Source: Streptomyces niger
Lineage (GTDB): Bacteria > Actinomycetota > Actinomycetes > Streptomycetales > Streptomycetaceae
Direction of reading: 5' to 3'
Length of the DNA stretch: 64,000 nucleotides
Assembly (NCBI RefSeq): GCF_000718305.1
Contig: NZ_JOFQ01000011.1
Span: 372,001-436,000, forward strand
Of the stretch, positions 42,069 to 51,349 are shown in pieces (the first letter of the stretch is position 1; each line of letters starts with the position of its first letter). The notes under the pieces were generated by a model. It was not told the DNA's origin. It saw nothing but the letters and a program-made list of their open reading frames with translations, and did no database searches. Made by a program: the position numbers and the translations under genes.

Positions 42069-45000
42069 GCGAGGCCTCCCGAGTGCGGGTCGGCCCCCGG
42101 GCCCTGGGTGTTCGGGTCGTGGGGGTGGTGGGGACGGCGGTGCGCGGAGGGGTCGGGGTGCGGGTCCAGGTCCTCGACCAGCGCGTCCTGGCCCCCGAGG
42201 GCGTCGCGGCCGTAGGAATCGTGTCCGGCGAGCGCGTCGCGGCCGTAGGAGTCGTGCCCGGCGAGCGCGTCCCGGCCGTAGGAGTCGTGCGTGGCGTACG
42301 GGTCGCCGTTGTACGCGGGGTCGGCCCCGGCGTACGCGTCGGCGCTGCCGTACGGGTCGCCGGTGAATCCGGGCGTGGCGTACTGGTCGGCGGTGGGCAC
42401 GCCTTCCGCGTACGTGCCGCCGGCGTCGGGGTAGCCGCCCTCGGGATAACCGCCCTCGGCGTACGGGGCCTCGGGGTACGTGCCTTCGGGGTAGCCGCCC
42501 TCGGGGTAGCCGTTGCCGGCGTACGGGGCCTCGGGGTACGTGCCGTCGGTGTACGTGCCATCGGCGTAGGCGCCGGGCTGGTCGGCGTACGGGGGCCGGC
42601 CACCGAGGGTGTCCTCGGGGGCGCCGTGGGTGTGCAGGCCTTCGGGGGTGGCGATGCCTCGGCCTTCGGAGGCGTCGTGGAGCGCTTCGGTGCCGGTGTC
42701 GTGCGCGTGGCCGTGGTCCCCGTAGGACGCGGCGTCGGCTGCGGTGTCGCCGTACGGCTGCTCCTGGTACGCCGCCTCGGGGTGCGGCGGCTCCTCGCCG
42801 TAGCCCTGCTCGGCATAGCCCTGATCGGCGTACTGCTCGCCGGTGTACTGCTCCGCCGTGTACGCGCCGGGGTCGGCGGGGCCCGCCTGGTGCGGGATAC
42901 GGGCGGTCGGCTCCTGCTGGTCCGGCCCCTGTCCCGGTGCCTGGTCCGGGTCCTGGCCGTGGCCCTGGTCGTGCGGCTGGGCGTGTTCCGCGTCGTGCGC
43001 CTCGGCCGCGGCCCGCGCCGCCTCGGCACGGCCGCGGGCGACCTCCTGCACGGCGTCCAGGACGCCCCGATAGCCGGAGCAGCGGCAGAGGTTGCCGCAC
43101 AGCGCCTGGCGGGCCTGCAGCTCGGTGGGGGCGTGGTTGCCCTCCAGCAGGTCGTGCACGGTCATCGCCATGCCCGGGATGCAGAAGCCGCACTGCACGG
43201 CGCCGGAAGCGGCCAGTGCGCGCTGCACGTCGGACGGCGTGCCGTCCTTGGCCAGCCCCTCGACCGTGCGGACCTCGCTGCCCGCGGTGGTCGCGGCGGG
43301 CACCAGGCAGGACGCCACGAGGCGGCCGTCGACCTGTACGGAGCAGGCGCCGCACTCGCCCTGGGAACAGCCGTCCTTGGCGCCCGCGAGGCCGAGCCGC
43401 TCGCGCAGCACGTAGAGCAGGGACTCGCCGATCCAGGCGTCCGTGACCGGACGGTCGATGCCGTTCACGGCCAGCACGTAGGAGGCGCGGGGGTGCTCCA
43501 GGTCGGCGTGCGGGGCCGGATCCACGGGAGGCGCGACGGCCGCCGCCTCCTCGGGGGCGGCGGAGTGCGCCTCTTCGGGAGCGGCGGGCGCCTCCTCCGG
43601 GGCGGCGACCGCTCCTTCGGGGGCGGGGGCCGGCACCGCGGAGTCGGCAGGGGCCGCGGAGTCGGCAAGCGCCGCGGAGTCGGCAGACGCCCCGGCGTCG
43701 GCAGGCGCGGCGGGGGCCTCCTCGGTGGCCTCGGGGTCGGCGGCGGTCTCGGCAGGCGCCTCGGCCTGCGGACCGGCATCGGTCTCGGGAGCCGTTCCGG
43801 CTGCGGCGGGCTCCGCCGGGGCGCCTGCCTCGGCGGGCTCCGCCGACGCGTCGGCCTCGGCAGCGTCCGGCGCCTGGTCCGTCGAGGAGGCGGCCGTCCC
43901 GCTCTCGGCCGCATCGGGAGTGGCCACCTCGGAGGCAGCCACCTCGGCCTCGGCGATCGGCTCCTCAGGAGCAGCCTCCGAGCCCTCAGAAGCACCCTCC
44001 GAGCTCTCGGGAGCAGCCTCCGAAGGGGCCTCGGCAGGGGCGCCCTCGGACGCTGCGACGGGCTCTTCCTCGGGGGGCGTCTCGACGCTCGCCTCGGGGG
44101 CCGTCCCGGCGGCCGGCACCTCGTCGACCGGAGCCGCCACACCGTCCGGCGTCGTCTCCGGGTCCGCGGCCACCGCCGGGTGCTCCGCCGGAGCGGGGCT
44201 CTCCGGCGCGGTCTCCACCGGGGCCGTCAGGGGCTCCGCCGGGGCCGGCACGGGCTCGGCCCCCGCGTCCGTACGCGCGTCAGCCGCCTCCGTACGGCCG
44301 TCCTCCGTGGGCGCGGCCCCGTCCTCCGCAGGCACCGTGCCGGACCCCGCCGGCGCGGACTCGGACTCCGCCGGCGCGGACTCGGACTCCGCCGGCGCGG
44401 TCTCGGTCTCGGCGGGGGCCGACTCGGCCAGCGGTTTCGGAGTGGTGCGGCGGCCCGAGACGAGGGCGTCGGCGAGGGCGATGCCGTCCGCGATGCCGCC
44501 ACCACCGGGCGTGCCGAACAGGCTCTGGTACGAAGGGGGTTGGGTGCTCTGCCCAGGGTTGGGCCACTGCTCGCCCTGCACCGGGGGGACGCCGTGCGGC
44601 GCGGGCGCGTGGCCCGTGAAGCCCTGCGCGGCGTGCGCGTCACCGGGGAGCGGCCACTGCACGGCGGCGCCGGGCGCCCCCGGTGCGTCGCTCGCCCCGT
44701 AGGCGCCCTGCTGCACGGCGTTCTGCGCCGCGGGGTGCGGCCCCACGTGGTACGGCCCGACGTGCTGCGGCGCCGCGGGCTGCGGCAGTCCCGCCCCACC
44801 CGCGTGCCCCGTCCCGGTTCCGTCGCCGTCCTGCGCCCGGCCGTCGGCTGCGGCGCCCGGTCCGGCGGCTGCGTCCGGTGCGGGCGCCGTCTCGTCCGTC
44901 GGGACGCCGATGCCCGAGAAGTCCCAGTGTCCGGTGGGCTGCGGGGTGCCGGGCATGGTCCGGTGGGCCGGGTCGGTGTCCTGGACCGGGTAGCCGCCGT

Positions 45001-45841
45001 GCGGGCCCCGGCGGTCGTCGCCGACCAGGTACTCGCCGGACTCCTCCAGCGCCTCGTCGCCGGCCGCGGGGACCGCCCACTGGCCGGCGCCCGCGCCGAA
45101 CGTCCCGTCCGCGCCGTGGCCCGCGCCGCCGTCAGGAGCACCGCCCGCGCCGGGCTGCCCCGGCACGCCGGCCGCGCCCGCGACCGGCCACTCCACCGTG
45201 TCCGGCCCATCGGCGTCCTGGCCGCCGTCGCCACGCTCGGAGGCGCCGTGCTCGCCGTCGCCGGACACGCCGCCATGGGCTCCGCCGCCGTACGACAGGG
45301 CTGCCGGGGCGTCCGCCGCCGGGTCCACGAAGGGCATGGTCCACTGGCCGGTCGCCGCGGGGTCCGTGCTCGCGCCGCCCGCCGGGGACGCGTACGGCGA
45401 GGCCGCCGCACCGTCGTGCGCCGCGTCCGCGGTGCCCGTGGTGGCGTCGCCACCCGCCGCCGCGCCCGGGAAGTGGTCCGGGGGGATGTAGCCGTGTCCG
45501 GGGGCCGCGAGCGGGTCGGCGCCGTAGCCGTAACCAGGCGCGGCGTTCGCCTCGCCCTCGTGGCCCGCGCCCGGTACGCCGTACCCGCCGTGTGCCTCGC
45601 CGGCGCCCGTGCCCTGAGGGCCCGCCGCGCCCTGCGTCCCGTAGATGGCCGCGCCGTACGCACCGGGGGCGTAGCCGCCCGCACCGTGCGCGCCCGCGCC
45701 GTACGCCCCGTTCAGCCCGTACGCCTCCAGGTCGTCGGGCAGCTGGACGAAGGCCGTGGCCTCCTGGTCGTACTCGCCCTGCGGCAGCGGCTCCCAGCCG
45801 TGTCCGTGCTGGGGCTGCCGCGGGGTGTCCCCGTCACTCAT
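42065..45841 (-). CDS. giant 2Fe-2S subunit with long low-complexity tails
   Basis: A 1258-residue protein. A normal 160-residue ferredoxin-type domain (about 785-945) is embedded between disordered regions. The iron-sulfur motifs are GCSQGECGACSVQVDGR (C-x4-C-x2-C), VASCLVPA, CGFCIPGMAM and CRCSGYRGVL, so both clusters are intact. Residues 1-780 are Gly/Ala/Tyr-rich, then Ala/Glu/Pro-rich repeats (APAESESAPAE, AAPADSA types). Residues 945-1258 are rich in YPEGGYPEG and related units and end with three GHDSYGRDALA copies. The usual subunit has about 160 residues. Codon use keeps the amino-acid frame throughout and no stop interrupts it, so the extension is real and probably expressed. Its role is unknown; tethering or condensate formation is possible. 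Confidence 0.85.
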   Translation of the reverse strand: MSDGDTPRQPQHGHGWEPLPQGEYDQEATAFVQLPDDLEAYGLNGAYGAGAHGAGGYAPGAYGAAIYGTQGAAGPQGTGAGEAHGGYGVPGAGHEGEANAAPGYGYGADPLAAPGHGYIPPDHFPGAAAGGDATTGTADAAHDGAAASPYASPAGGASTDPAATGQWTMPFVDPAADAPAALSYGGGAHGGVSGDGEHGASERGDGGQDADGPDTVEWPVAGAAGVPGQPGAGGAPDGGAGHGADGTFGAGAGQWAVPAAGDEALEESGEYLVGDDRRGPHGGYPVQDTDPAHRTMPGTPQPTGHWDFSGIGVPTDETAPAPDAAAGPGAAADGRAQDGDGTGTGHAGGAGLPQPAAPQHVGPYHVGPHPAAQNAVQQGAYGASDAPGAPGAAVQWPLPGDAHAAQGFTGHAPAPHGVPPVQGEQWPNPGQSTQPPSYQSLFGTPGGGGIADGIALADALVSGRRTTPKPLAESAPAETETAPAESESAPAESESAPAGSGTVPAEDGAAPTEDGRTEAADARTDAGAEPVPAPAEPLTAPVETAPESPAPAEHPAVAADPETTPDGVAAPVDEVPAAGTAPEASVETPPEEEPVAASEGAPAEAPSEAAPESSEGASEGSEAAPEEPIAEAEVAASEVATPDAAESGTAASSTDQAPDAAEADASAEPAEAGAPAEPAAAGTAPETDAGPQAEAPAETAADPEATEEAPAAPADAGASADSAALADSAAPADSAVPAPAPEGAVAAPEEAPAAPEEAHSAAPEEAAAVAPPVDPAPHADLEHPRASYVLAVNGIDRPVTDAWIGESLLYVLRERLGLAGAKDGCSQGECGACSVQVDGRLVASCLVPAATTAGSEVRTVEGLAKDGTPSDVQRALAASGAVQCGFCIPGMAMTVHDLLEGNHAPTELQARQALCGNLCRCSGYRGVLDAVQEVARGRAEAARAAAEAHDAEHAQPHDQGHGQDPDQAPGQGPDQQEPTARIPHQAGPADPGAYTAEQYTGEQYADQGYAEQGYGEEPPHPEAAYQEQPYGDTAADAASYGDHGHAHDTGTEALHDASEGRGIATPEGLHTHGAPEDTLGGRPPYADQPGAYADGTYTDGTYPEAPYAGNGYPEGGYPEGTYPEAPYAEGGYPEGGYPDAGGTYAEGVPTADQYATPGFTGDPYGSADAYAGADPAYNGDPYATHDSYGRDALAGHDSYGRDALAGHDSYGRDALGGQDALVEDLDPHPDPSAHRRPHHPHDPNTQGPGADPHSGGLA
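42201..42299. repeat. three 33-bp coding repeats in the 2Fe-2S gene
   Basis: Copies start at 42201, 42234 and 42267 and encode GHDSYGRDALA on the minus strand with few silent changes, which suggests recent slippage or duplication. Confidence 0.85.
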
Positions 45842-45965
45842 GCGCCGGCCTCGCTTCGCTCGGCTCGCTCGGCGGGCACGCATGCGCCATGCGCGCGCCT
45901 CTGGTCGGATCGCTGCCGGTTCACGTCGGTTCGCTGCCCGTAGTCGGTTCGCTCGCTGCGCTCAC
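45842..45965. repeat. short TCGCT-type direct repeats between FAD and 2Fe-2S genes
   Basis: The 124-bp spacer holds repeated units of the form CGGTTCGCTGC, TCGGTTCGCTCG and CTTCGCTCGGCTCGCTC, so it is nearly all simple repeat. It breaks the otherwise tight packing of this operon. No promoter was recognised. Confidence 0.6.
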
Positions 45966-46862
45966 TCACGAGAGCGCCCTCCCAAGTGCTCGGCGCGCCA
46001 GTGCTGCCACCGTACGGCGCAGGTGCAGGGCGGCGGGTGGCAGGGTGGCCGCCTCGGTACCGTCCTCCGGCGGCGCGGGGTCCGGGATGCATGCGGCGGC
46101 CACGTAGTCACCGAAGGCGGTCAGCGCTTCGGGGGCCAGGCCGCGGTCGTTGTCCCAGTCGATGAGGGAGGCCACCCACTGCTCGGCCTCCAGCGGGCGC
46201 AGCGGCATCATCGCGACCGCCCCGACCGCGCATCGCACGCCCCGGCGTGCGGGATCGAGGACCAGCGCGACGGATGCGGCCGCGCGCCCCGGCCCGGTCC
46301 GCCCGGTGGCCTTCAGGAAGGTCTGCGGCGCGTGCAGCAGCGGTACGCGCACGAAACCGACGATCTCGCCCGGGCGCAGCATCTCCATGCCGGCGAGCAG
46401 GTGGCTGACCGGGACCTCGCGGCGGGCGCCGCCCGGGCCCGCGATGATCACGGTGGCTTCGAGGGCGGCGAGGACCGGCAAGGTGTCGCCGGTCGGCGCG
46501 GCCGTGACGATGTTGCCGCCGAGCGTCCCGGCGTTGCGGATCTGCGGCGGTCCCGCGGCGCGGGCGGCCGCGGCCAGGCCGGGGATCAGCGCGGCGAAGT
46601 CGGGGCGCCCCATGCGGGCGAGGGTGAGGCCGGCGCCGAGCAGCGCGTGGCCGTCCTGGTACTGCCAGCCGCGGATCTCGCTGATCCGGTTCAGGCCGAC
46701 CAGCGCCGCCGGGCGCAGCAGCCCGGAGTTGACGGCGGCCATCAGATCGGTGCCACCGGCCACAGGCACGGCGGCGGGCATGGCGGCCAGCGCCGCCACG
46801 GCCTCGTCGAGCGAGGCCGGCAGCGTCACGGAATGCGACGCCTGCGGTGCGTGCGTGGTCAA
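45966..46862 (-). CDS. FAD-binding subunit of the molybdenum hydroxylase
   Basis: The 298-residue medium subunit of the xanthine dehydrogenase/CO-dehydrogenase family. FAD contacts are VPVAGGTDLMAAVNSG and RNAGTLGGNIVTAAPTGD, both conserved. It passes electrons from the flavin side of the complex and is first in the operon (FAD, 2Fe-2S, Mo). TTG 46862 (LTTHAPQASHSVTLP) is preferred because GGGGAAGGGG lies 8 nt upstream; a GTG at 46952 is in frame too. The substrate of the complex is unknown. Confidence 0.85.
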   Translation of the reverse strand: MTTHAPQASHSVTLPASLDEAVAALAAMPAAVPVAGGTDLMAAVNSGLLRPAALVGLNRISEIRGWQYQDGHALLGAGLTLARMGRPDFAALIPGLAAAARAAGPPQIRNAGTLGGNIVTAAPTGDTLPVLAALEATVIIAGPGGARREVPVSHLLAGMEMLRPGEIVGFVRVPLLHAPQTFLKATGRTGPGRAAASVALVLDPARRGVRCAVGAVAMMPLRPLEAEQWVASLIDWDNDRGLAPEALTAFGDYVAAACIPDPAPPEDGTEAATLPPAALHLRRTVAALARRALGRALS

Positions 46863-47645
46863 CCCAGCTGCCCCTTCCCCGGTGTCCCGGCTGTGCTGTT
46901 CCGCCTCGCCGTACGGTACGTGCTCACGGCCCGGACGTGGCAACTCTGGCACATCTTCGCAGGCCCGCGACGCGAGGGTCCATGAAGGCAGGATCCGTCA
47001 CCGACCGACGCGAAGTTCCTGGTTCGCCCCGTCCCGTCCTGGACCTCCGAAGAGAGCGTATTGCCACCTTTCTCAAGCACCGTGCGTTACGGCACGTACC
47101 GCACGCACCGCGCCCTTGACGCCACTTGACGTCGTACACCTTCCCGTACGGGCGTTCCGTGCGGATGTTCGGCGTACCGGCCGGCACACCGGACCGGGCC
47201 GCCCGCTCCCGCAGCGTGGATACACGGTGCCAGGGGCCCGGCCGTACCGCGTCCGCCTTTCGGGGTGGCTCACACGTTTGGGGGCGATCCGTCGATCGGA
47301 CGTCCGAGCGGGCGCCGGCGCCGCCCCGCGCGCCTGTCGCGGTCGTGACAGGCCGTCATCCGCCTGCCCGGGCGGGCACTTGACCGCGGCGCGGGCGCCG
47401 CCCGGAAAACCCGGCGGGAAGCCCTGGTGACACCCCGGAGAACGCCCGGGAAAACCGCCGCCCTTCCGGACGGCCGCAACTCCCGGCGGCGCGCGGCGGA
47501 TTGTCCGGCGGCGGGTGGCGCACGGCGGCAGCCGCCCGACACGCCACCGGCGGCCCACAATCAGCCGCCCCGCGGCGCGGCAGGGCTATCCATGAGGCGA
47601 GATGTCCGTCTCACCCAACTTTCATCCGACGTAAGGAAACCGCTC
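46863..47645. other. 783-bp intergenic region between the Mo-hydroxylase operon and the SSI gene
   Basis: No convincing gene. Several overlapping frames are open only because of high GC and lack ribosome-binding sites or family features. It must hold divergent promoters; a paired TTGACG (around 47117 and 47128) may be -35 elements of the rightward side. Confidence 0.5.
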
Positions 47646-48107
47646 ATGCGACAGAACCCGCCGGTGCGCAAGAGACGCCGCCGCGCCGCCCTGCTCGCCG
47701 TCGCCGCCCTCGGTCTGCTGCCCCTCACGGCGGCCACGGCCGCCACGGTCCCGGCCGCCGCCGCGCCGTCGCAGGCGGGGCCCCACGAGGCGAGCATCGT
47801 CATCCACGCGGGCGAGGGCACGGGAGGCGAAGTGATCGGCCGGGCGACCCTGCACTGCTTCCCCACCGGTGGCACCCACCCCCGTCCGGAATCGGCCTGC
47901 CGCGCGCTGGCCGGGGTGAACGGCGACTTCGAGCGACTCCGGGCGCTGCCCCGGCCCTGCCCGAAGATCCACCGGCCCGTGACGGTCGCCGCGAAGAGCA
48001 TCTGGCAGGGCAACGCCACGTTCGTCGTCCGCGGCTACCCCAACCTGTGCGTCGCCGGGGCGGACAGCGCCGGGGTCTTCGACCTCTCCCGGCGCGCCGG
48101 CGACTGA
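47646..48107 (+). CDS. secreted subtilisin-inhibitor-like (SSI) protease inhibitor
   Basis: A 153-residue exported inhibitor of serine proteases. A signal peptide (RKRRRRAALLAVAALGLL, cleaved near residue 40) precedes the SSI fold. Two disulfides are expected from C71-C85 and C105-C135, the normal SSI pairing. CFPTGGTHPRPESAC and WQGNATFVV match the family. The reactive-site bond in CPKIHRPV is K107-I108, so P1 is Lys, which favours trypsin-like proteases over subtilisin. AAGGAAA upstream supports ATG 47646. Such inhibitors often restrain the producer's own trypsin-like protease during aerial growth. Confidence 0.92.
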   Translation: MRQNPPVRKRRRRAALLAVAALGLLPLTAATAATVPAAAAPSQAGPHEASIVIHAGEGTGGEVIGRATLHCFPTGGTHPRPESACRALAGVNGDFERLRALPRPCPKIHRPVTVAAKSIWQGNATFVVRGYPNLCVAGADSAGVFDLSRRAGD

Positions 48108-48128
48108 GCCGGCACCGGCGGACAGCAC

Positions 48129-48170
48129 GACGCCCGGCCCGCTCTCCTCGGGGGGAGCGGGCCGGGCGTC
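48129..48170. terminator. terminator between the SSI gene and the DUF3039 gene
   Basis: Perfect 16-bp stem (GACGCCCGGCCCGCTC and its complement) with a 10-nt loop, between convergent genes. Confidence 0.92.
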
Positions 48171-48196
48171 ACCGTACGGGGAGGGCGGGCCGGGGC

Positions 48197-48490
48197 TTAC
48201 TTCTTGCCGCCGTCCTTGCCGCCCTTGTCCTTGTCGCCACCGGCGCCCATGGACTCGTAGATCTCCTTGCACATGGGGCAGACCGGGTACTTCTTCGGGT
48301 CACGGCCCGGGACCCAGACCTTGCCGCAGAGCGCGACGACGGGCGTGCCGTCCATGGCGCTCGCCATGATCTTGTCCTTCTGGACGTAGTGGGCGAAGCG
48401 CTCGTGGTCACCGTCGCCGTTCGACACCTGCGGTGTCGGCTCCACGAGGGTGCCCGTACCTGCCCCGCGCTCGGGCTCAAGAGTGCTCAT
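48197..48490 (-). CDS. DUF3039 family protein
   Basis: A 97-residue soluble protein. MDGTPVVALCGKVWVPGRDP followed by CPMCKEIYESM gives a small Cys-based metal-binding site (C ... CxxC). The Lys/Gly-rich tail is disordered. The family is actinobacterial and uncharacterised. ATG 48490 is chosen; a TTG three codons upstream is in frame. The same small gene lies next to yqgE and murA in other Streptomyces as I recall. Confidence 0.8.
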   Translation of the reverse strand: MSTLEPERGAGTGTLVEPTPQVSNGDGDHERFAHYVQKDKIMASAMDGTPVVALCGKVWVPGRDPKKYPVCPMCKEIYESMGAGGDKDKGGKDGGKK

Positions 48491-48620
48491 AACTGCCAAG
48501 GGTACTCACGCGCACGCCGTACCGGGCGCCGCGGCCCGTACGAAGTTGAACGACCCGGCGGCCCGCCCGCTCGCCGGTCGGGCGGCGGGCCGGTCCGGCG
48601 GTGACCCGGCGGCGGTCCGG

Positions 48621-49232
48621 CTAGTTCAGCGAGGGGTCGTCCGGATACGTCGCCACCATCGCCAGCTCGTTGCGCTGACGGCGGAGCACGGCGCGCCAGA
48701 GCTGTTCGGGGGCGGGCGAGGAGACGTCGCCCGGCTCGGACTCGACGACGTACCAGGCGCCCTCCGCCAGCTCCTCCTCCAGCTGGCCCGGGCCCCAGCC
48801 CGCGTAGCCGGCGAAGATGCGCAGGGAGCCGAGCTCGGCGGAGAGCAGTTCGGGCGGGGCCTCCAGGTCGACCAGGCCGATCGCGCCGTGGACGCGGCGC
48901 CAGCCGAGGGGGCCGTCACCGCCGGTGTCGGCGCCGTCGCCCGTGGGACCCTCGGCGTGCTCGCCCGCCTCGCCCGGGACCACCGCGACGCCGAGCGCGG
49001 AGTCCAGCGAGACCGGGCCGCCCTGGAAGACCACGCCCGGTTCGCCGGCCAGCTCGGCCCAGGGCTGGAGGATGTCGGCCACGCCGACGGGGGTGGGACG
49101 GTTCAGCACGACGCCGAGCGAGCCCTCCTCGTCGTGGTCGAGGAGCAGCACGACGGCCCGGTCGAAGTTCGGGTCGGCGAGCGCCGGGGTCGCGACGAGC
49201 AGTCGGCCGGTGAGCGAGGACACCTCGGTCAT
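48621..49232 (-). CDS. YqgE/AlgH family protein (UPF0301)
   Basis: A 203-residue protein. MTEVSSLTGRLLVATPALADPNFDRAVVLLL at the start and YAGWGPGQLEEELAEGAW in the C-terminal half are the family signatures. An extra Gly/Asp/Glu-rich insert (about 85-110) is present. The family's biochemical role is unsettled. ATG 49232 is chosen; a longer start at 49352 lies in non-coding DNA. Divergent from murA. Confidence 0.9.
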   Translation of the reverse strand: MTEVSSLTGRLLVATPALADPNFDRAVVLLLDHDEEGSLGVVLNRPTPVGVADILQPWAELAGEPGVVFQGGPVSLDSALGVAVVPGEAGEHAEGPTGDGADTGGDGPLGWRRVHGAIGLVDLEAPPELLSAELGSLRIFAGYAGWGPGQLEEELAEGAWYVVESEPGDVSSPAPEQLWRAVLRRQRNELAMVATYPDDPSLN

Positions 49233-49496
49233 GGCGACATGATCCCGCACTTCGGGCCGGTGCGGGGAGCCATTGGGCGCACCCGTATGCCCGCACTCCG
49301 GAGCGGACGGGACGTACGGCGACCGACCCGGCGCATCCGGGCCCACTCGCACATCACGGTCCGTTCCGGCAGATAAACCGTACGTGTTGTGACAGAGCTA
49401 TTACATGAACTGGGGCCGCTCGGCCCTACGGACTACCCCCGCACCGCCCTTACCATTTCAGCTTGCCCCCTGTCCGTCTCCAGGAACGCGAGATCC

Positions 49497-50834
49497 ATGA
49501 CCGACGACGTTTTGCTTGTCCACGGCGGCACCCCGCTGGAGGGCGAGATCAAGGTCCGCGGCGCGAAGAACCTCGTGCCCAAGGCCATGGTCGCCGCGCT
49601 GCTCGGCAGTGAGCCGAGCCGGCTGCGCAACGTGCCCGACATCCGTGACGTGCGCGTCGTGCGCGGCCTGCTGCAGCTGCACGGCGTGACCGTACGACCG
49701 GGCGACGAGTCCGGGGAGCTGATCCTCGACCCGTCGCACGTGGAGAGCGCCAACGTCGCCGACATCGACGCGCACGCCGGGTCCTCCCGGATCCCGATCC
49801 TCTTCTGCGGCCCGCTGCTGCACCGCCTCGGCCACGCCTTCATCCCGGGCCTGGGCGGCTGCGACATCGGCGGCCGGCCGGTCGACTTCCACTTCGACGT
49901 GCTGCGCCAGTTCGGTGCGGTCATCGAGAAGCGCGCGGACGGCCAGTACCTGGAGGCGCCGCAGCGGCTGCGCGGTACGAAGATCCGGCTGCCGTACCCG
50001 TCCGTCGGCTCGACCGAGCAGGTGCTGCTGACCGCCGTCCTGGCGGAGGGCGTCACCGAGCTGTCGAACGCCGCGGTGGAGCCGGAGATCGAGGACCTGA
50101 TCTGCGTCCTGCAGAAAATGGGCGCGATCATTTCGATGGACACGGACCGCACGATCCGGATCACCGGCGTCGACAAGCTCGGCGGGTACAACCACCGGGC
50201 GCTGCCGGACCGCCTGGAGGCCGCCTCCTGGGCGTCCGCGGCGCTGGCCACCGAAGGCCAGGTCTACGTGCGCGGCGCCTCGCAGCGCGAAATGATGACC
50301 TTCCTGAACACCTACCGGAAGGTCGGCGGCGCCTTCGAGGTCGACGACGAGGGCATCCGCTTCTGGCACCCGGGCGGCTCGCTGAACGCCATCGCCCTGG
50401 AGACCGACGTGCACCCCGGCTTCCAGACCGACTGGCAGCAGCCCCTCGTGGTCGCGCTGACGCAGGCCTCGGGCCTGTCGATCGTCCACGAGACGGTGTA
50501 CGAGTCCCGGCTCGGCTTCACCTCCGCGCTGAACCAGATGGGCGCGCACATCCAGCTCTACCGCGAGTGCCTGGGCGGCTCGGCCTGCCGCTTCGGCCAG
50601 CGCAACTTCCTGCACTCCGCGGTCGTCAGCGGCCCGACCAAGCTCCAGGGCGCCGACCTGGTCATCCCCGACCTGCGCGGCGGCTTCTCGTACCTGATCG
50701 CGGCGCTGGCGGCGCAGGGCACGTCCCGCGTCCACGGCATCGACCTGATCAACCGCGGCTACGAGAACTTCATGGACAAGCTGGTGAGCCTCGGCGCCAA
50801 CGTCGAGCTCCCGAACGGACCCAAGCAGGGTTAG
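49497..50834 (+). CDS. murA: UDP-N-acetylglucosamine 1-carboxyvinyltransferase
   Basis: This 445-residue cytosolic enzyme performs the first committed step of peptidoglycan synthesis, adding enolpyruvate to UDP-GlcNAc. The K25-N26 pair in VRGAKNLVPK and the loop Cys122 in GLGGCDIGGRPVDFH (the fosfomycin-reactive position) are both present, so it should be fosfomycin-sensitive. Length is normal. ATG 49497 begins MTDDVLLVHGG; an in-frame start at 49389 lies in promoter DNA. It is the only copy in the window. Confidence 0.95.
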   Translation: MTDDVLLVHGGTPLEGEIKVRGAKNLVPKAMVAALLGSEPSRLRNVPDIRDVRVVRGLLQLHGVTVRPGDESGELILDPSHVESANVADIDAHAGSSRIPILFCGPLLHRLGHAFIPGLGGCDIGGRPVDFHFDVLRQFGAVIEKRADGQYLEAPQRLRGTKIRLPYPSVGSTEQVLLTAVLAEGVTELSNAAVEPEIEDLICVLQKMGAIISMDTDRTIRITGVDKLGGYNHRALPDRLEAASWASAALATEGQVYVRGASQREMMTFLNTYRKVGGAFEVDDEGIRFWHPGGSLNAIALETDVHPGFQTDWQQPLVVALTQASGLSIVHETVYESRLGFTSALNQMGAHIQLYRECLGGSACRFGQRNFLHSAVVSGPTKLQGADLVIPDLRGGFSYLIAALAAQGTSRVHGIDLINRGYENFMDKLVSLGANVELPNGPKQG

Positions 50835-50888
50835 GCGCGGATCGGGGCCCACGTCCGTGTGGGCGGGGCCTGAGGCCCGTACCGCTGG

Positions 50889-50919
50889 AGGGCGGCCACC
50901 AAGACCCGGTGGCCGCCCT
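50889..50919. terminator. terminator downstream of murA
   Basis: 12-bp perfect stem AGGGCGGCCACC / GGTGGCCGCCCT with a 7-nt loop followed by TTC. A weaker hairpin at about 50847-50864 precedes it. Confidence 0.85.
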
Positions 50920-50986
50920 TCGGCGTTCTCGTGCCCGTCCAGGCCGGCTCACGGCGGCGTACGCCGGGTACGGCCGGGCATGCGAA

Positions 50987-51016
50987 AGGCAGCCATCCGG
51001 CTCGGGATGGCTGCCT
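50987..51016. terminator. terminator downstream of hupA
   Basis: 12-bp perfect stem AGGCAGCCATCC / GGATGGCTGCCT with a 6-nt loop, 51 bp past the leftward HU gene. Confidence 0.85.
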
Positions 51017-51067
51017 CTCCTGTGATGTCCCGTCCGTGCCCCGTCGTCCCGGAGGCACGGTGCCGGA

Positions 51068-51349
51068 TCACTTGCCCTTGGCGGCTTCCTTGAGCTTGGA
51101 GCCCGCGGAGACCTTCACGCTGTAGCCGGCCGGGATCTGGATCGGGTCGCCGGTCTGCGGGTTGCGCGCGGTGCGAGCGGCACGGTGGGTGCGCTCGAAG
51201 GTGAGGAAGCCGGGGATGGTGACCTTCTCGTCGCCCTTCGCGACGACCTCACCGACGGTCTCGGCGAGCGCGGCCAGAACGGCGTCGGCGTCCTTGCGGG
51301 TCACCTCGGCACGGTCGGCCAGAGCGGCCACCAGCTCACTGCGGTTCAT
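51068..51349 (-). CDS. hupA: HU-family DNA-binding protein
   Basis: A 93-residue nucleoid protein that bends and compacts DNA as a dimer. MNRSELVAALADRAEVTRKD, GFLTFERTHRAARTARNPQTG (the flexible arm with the conserved RNPxTG) and the Lys-rich end are canonical. It has no C-terminal histone-like extension, so it is the short HupA type rather than HupS. Own promoter and terminator. Confidence 0.95.
   Translation of the reverse strand: MNRSELVAALADRAEVTRKDADAVLAALAETVGEVVAKGDEKVTIPGFLTFERTHRAARTARNPQTGDPIQIPAGYSVKVSAGSKLKEAAKGK

Noticed and set aside
42083..45943. A 1286-codon open frame on the opposite strand of the 2Fe-2S gene
   Set aside because: It is a GC-driven shadow of a repetitive coding sequence; its translation is Arg/Gly/Val repeats with no domain, while the minus-strand frame carries intact iron-sulfur motifs.
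47126..47383. An 85-codon frame in the large gap before the SSI gene
   Set aside because: No ribosome-binding site, no conserved pattern and overlapping equal-quality frames on the other strand.
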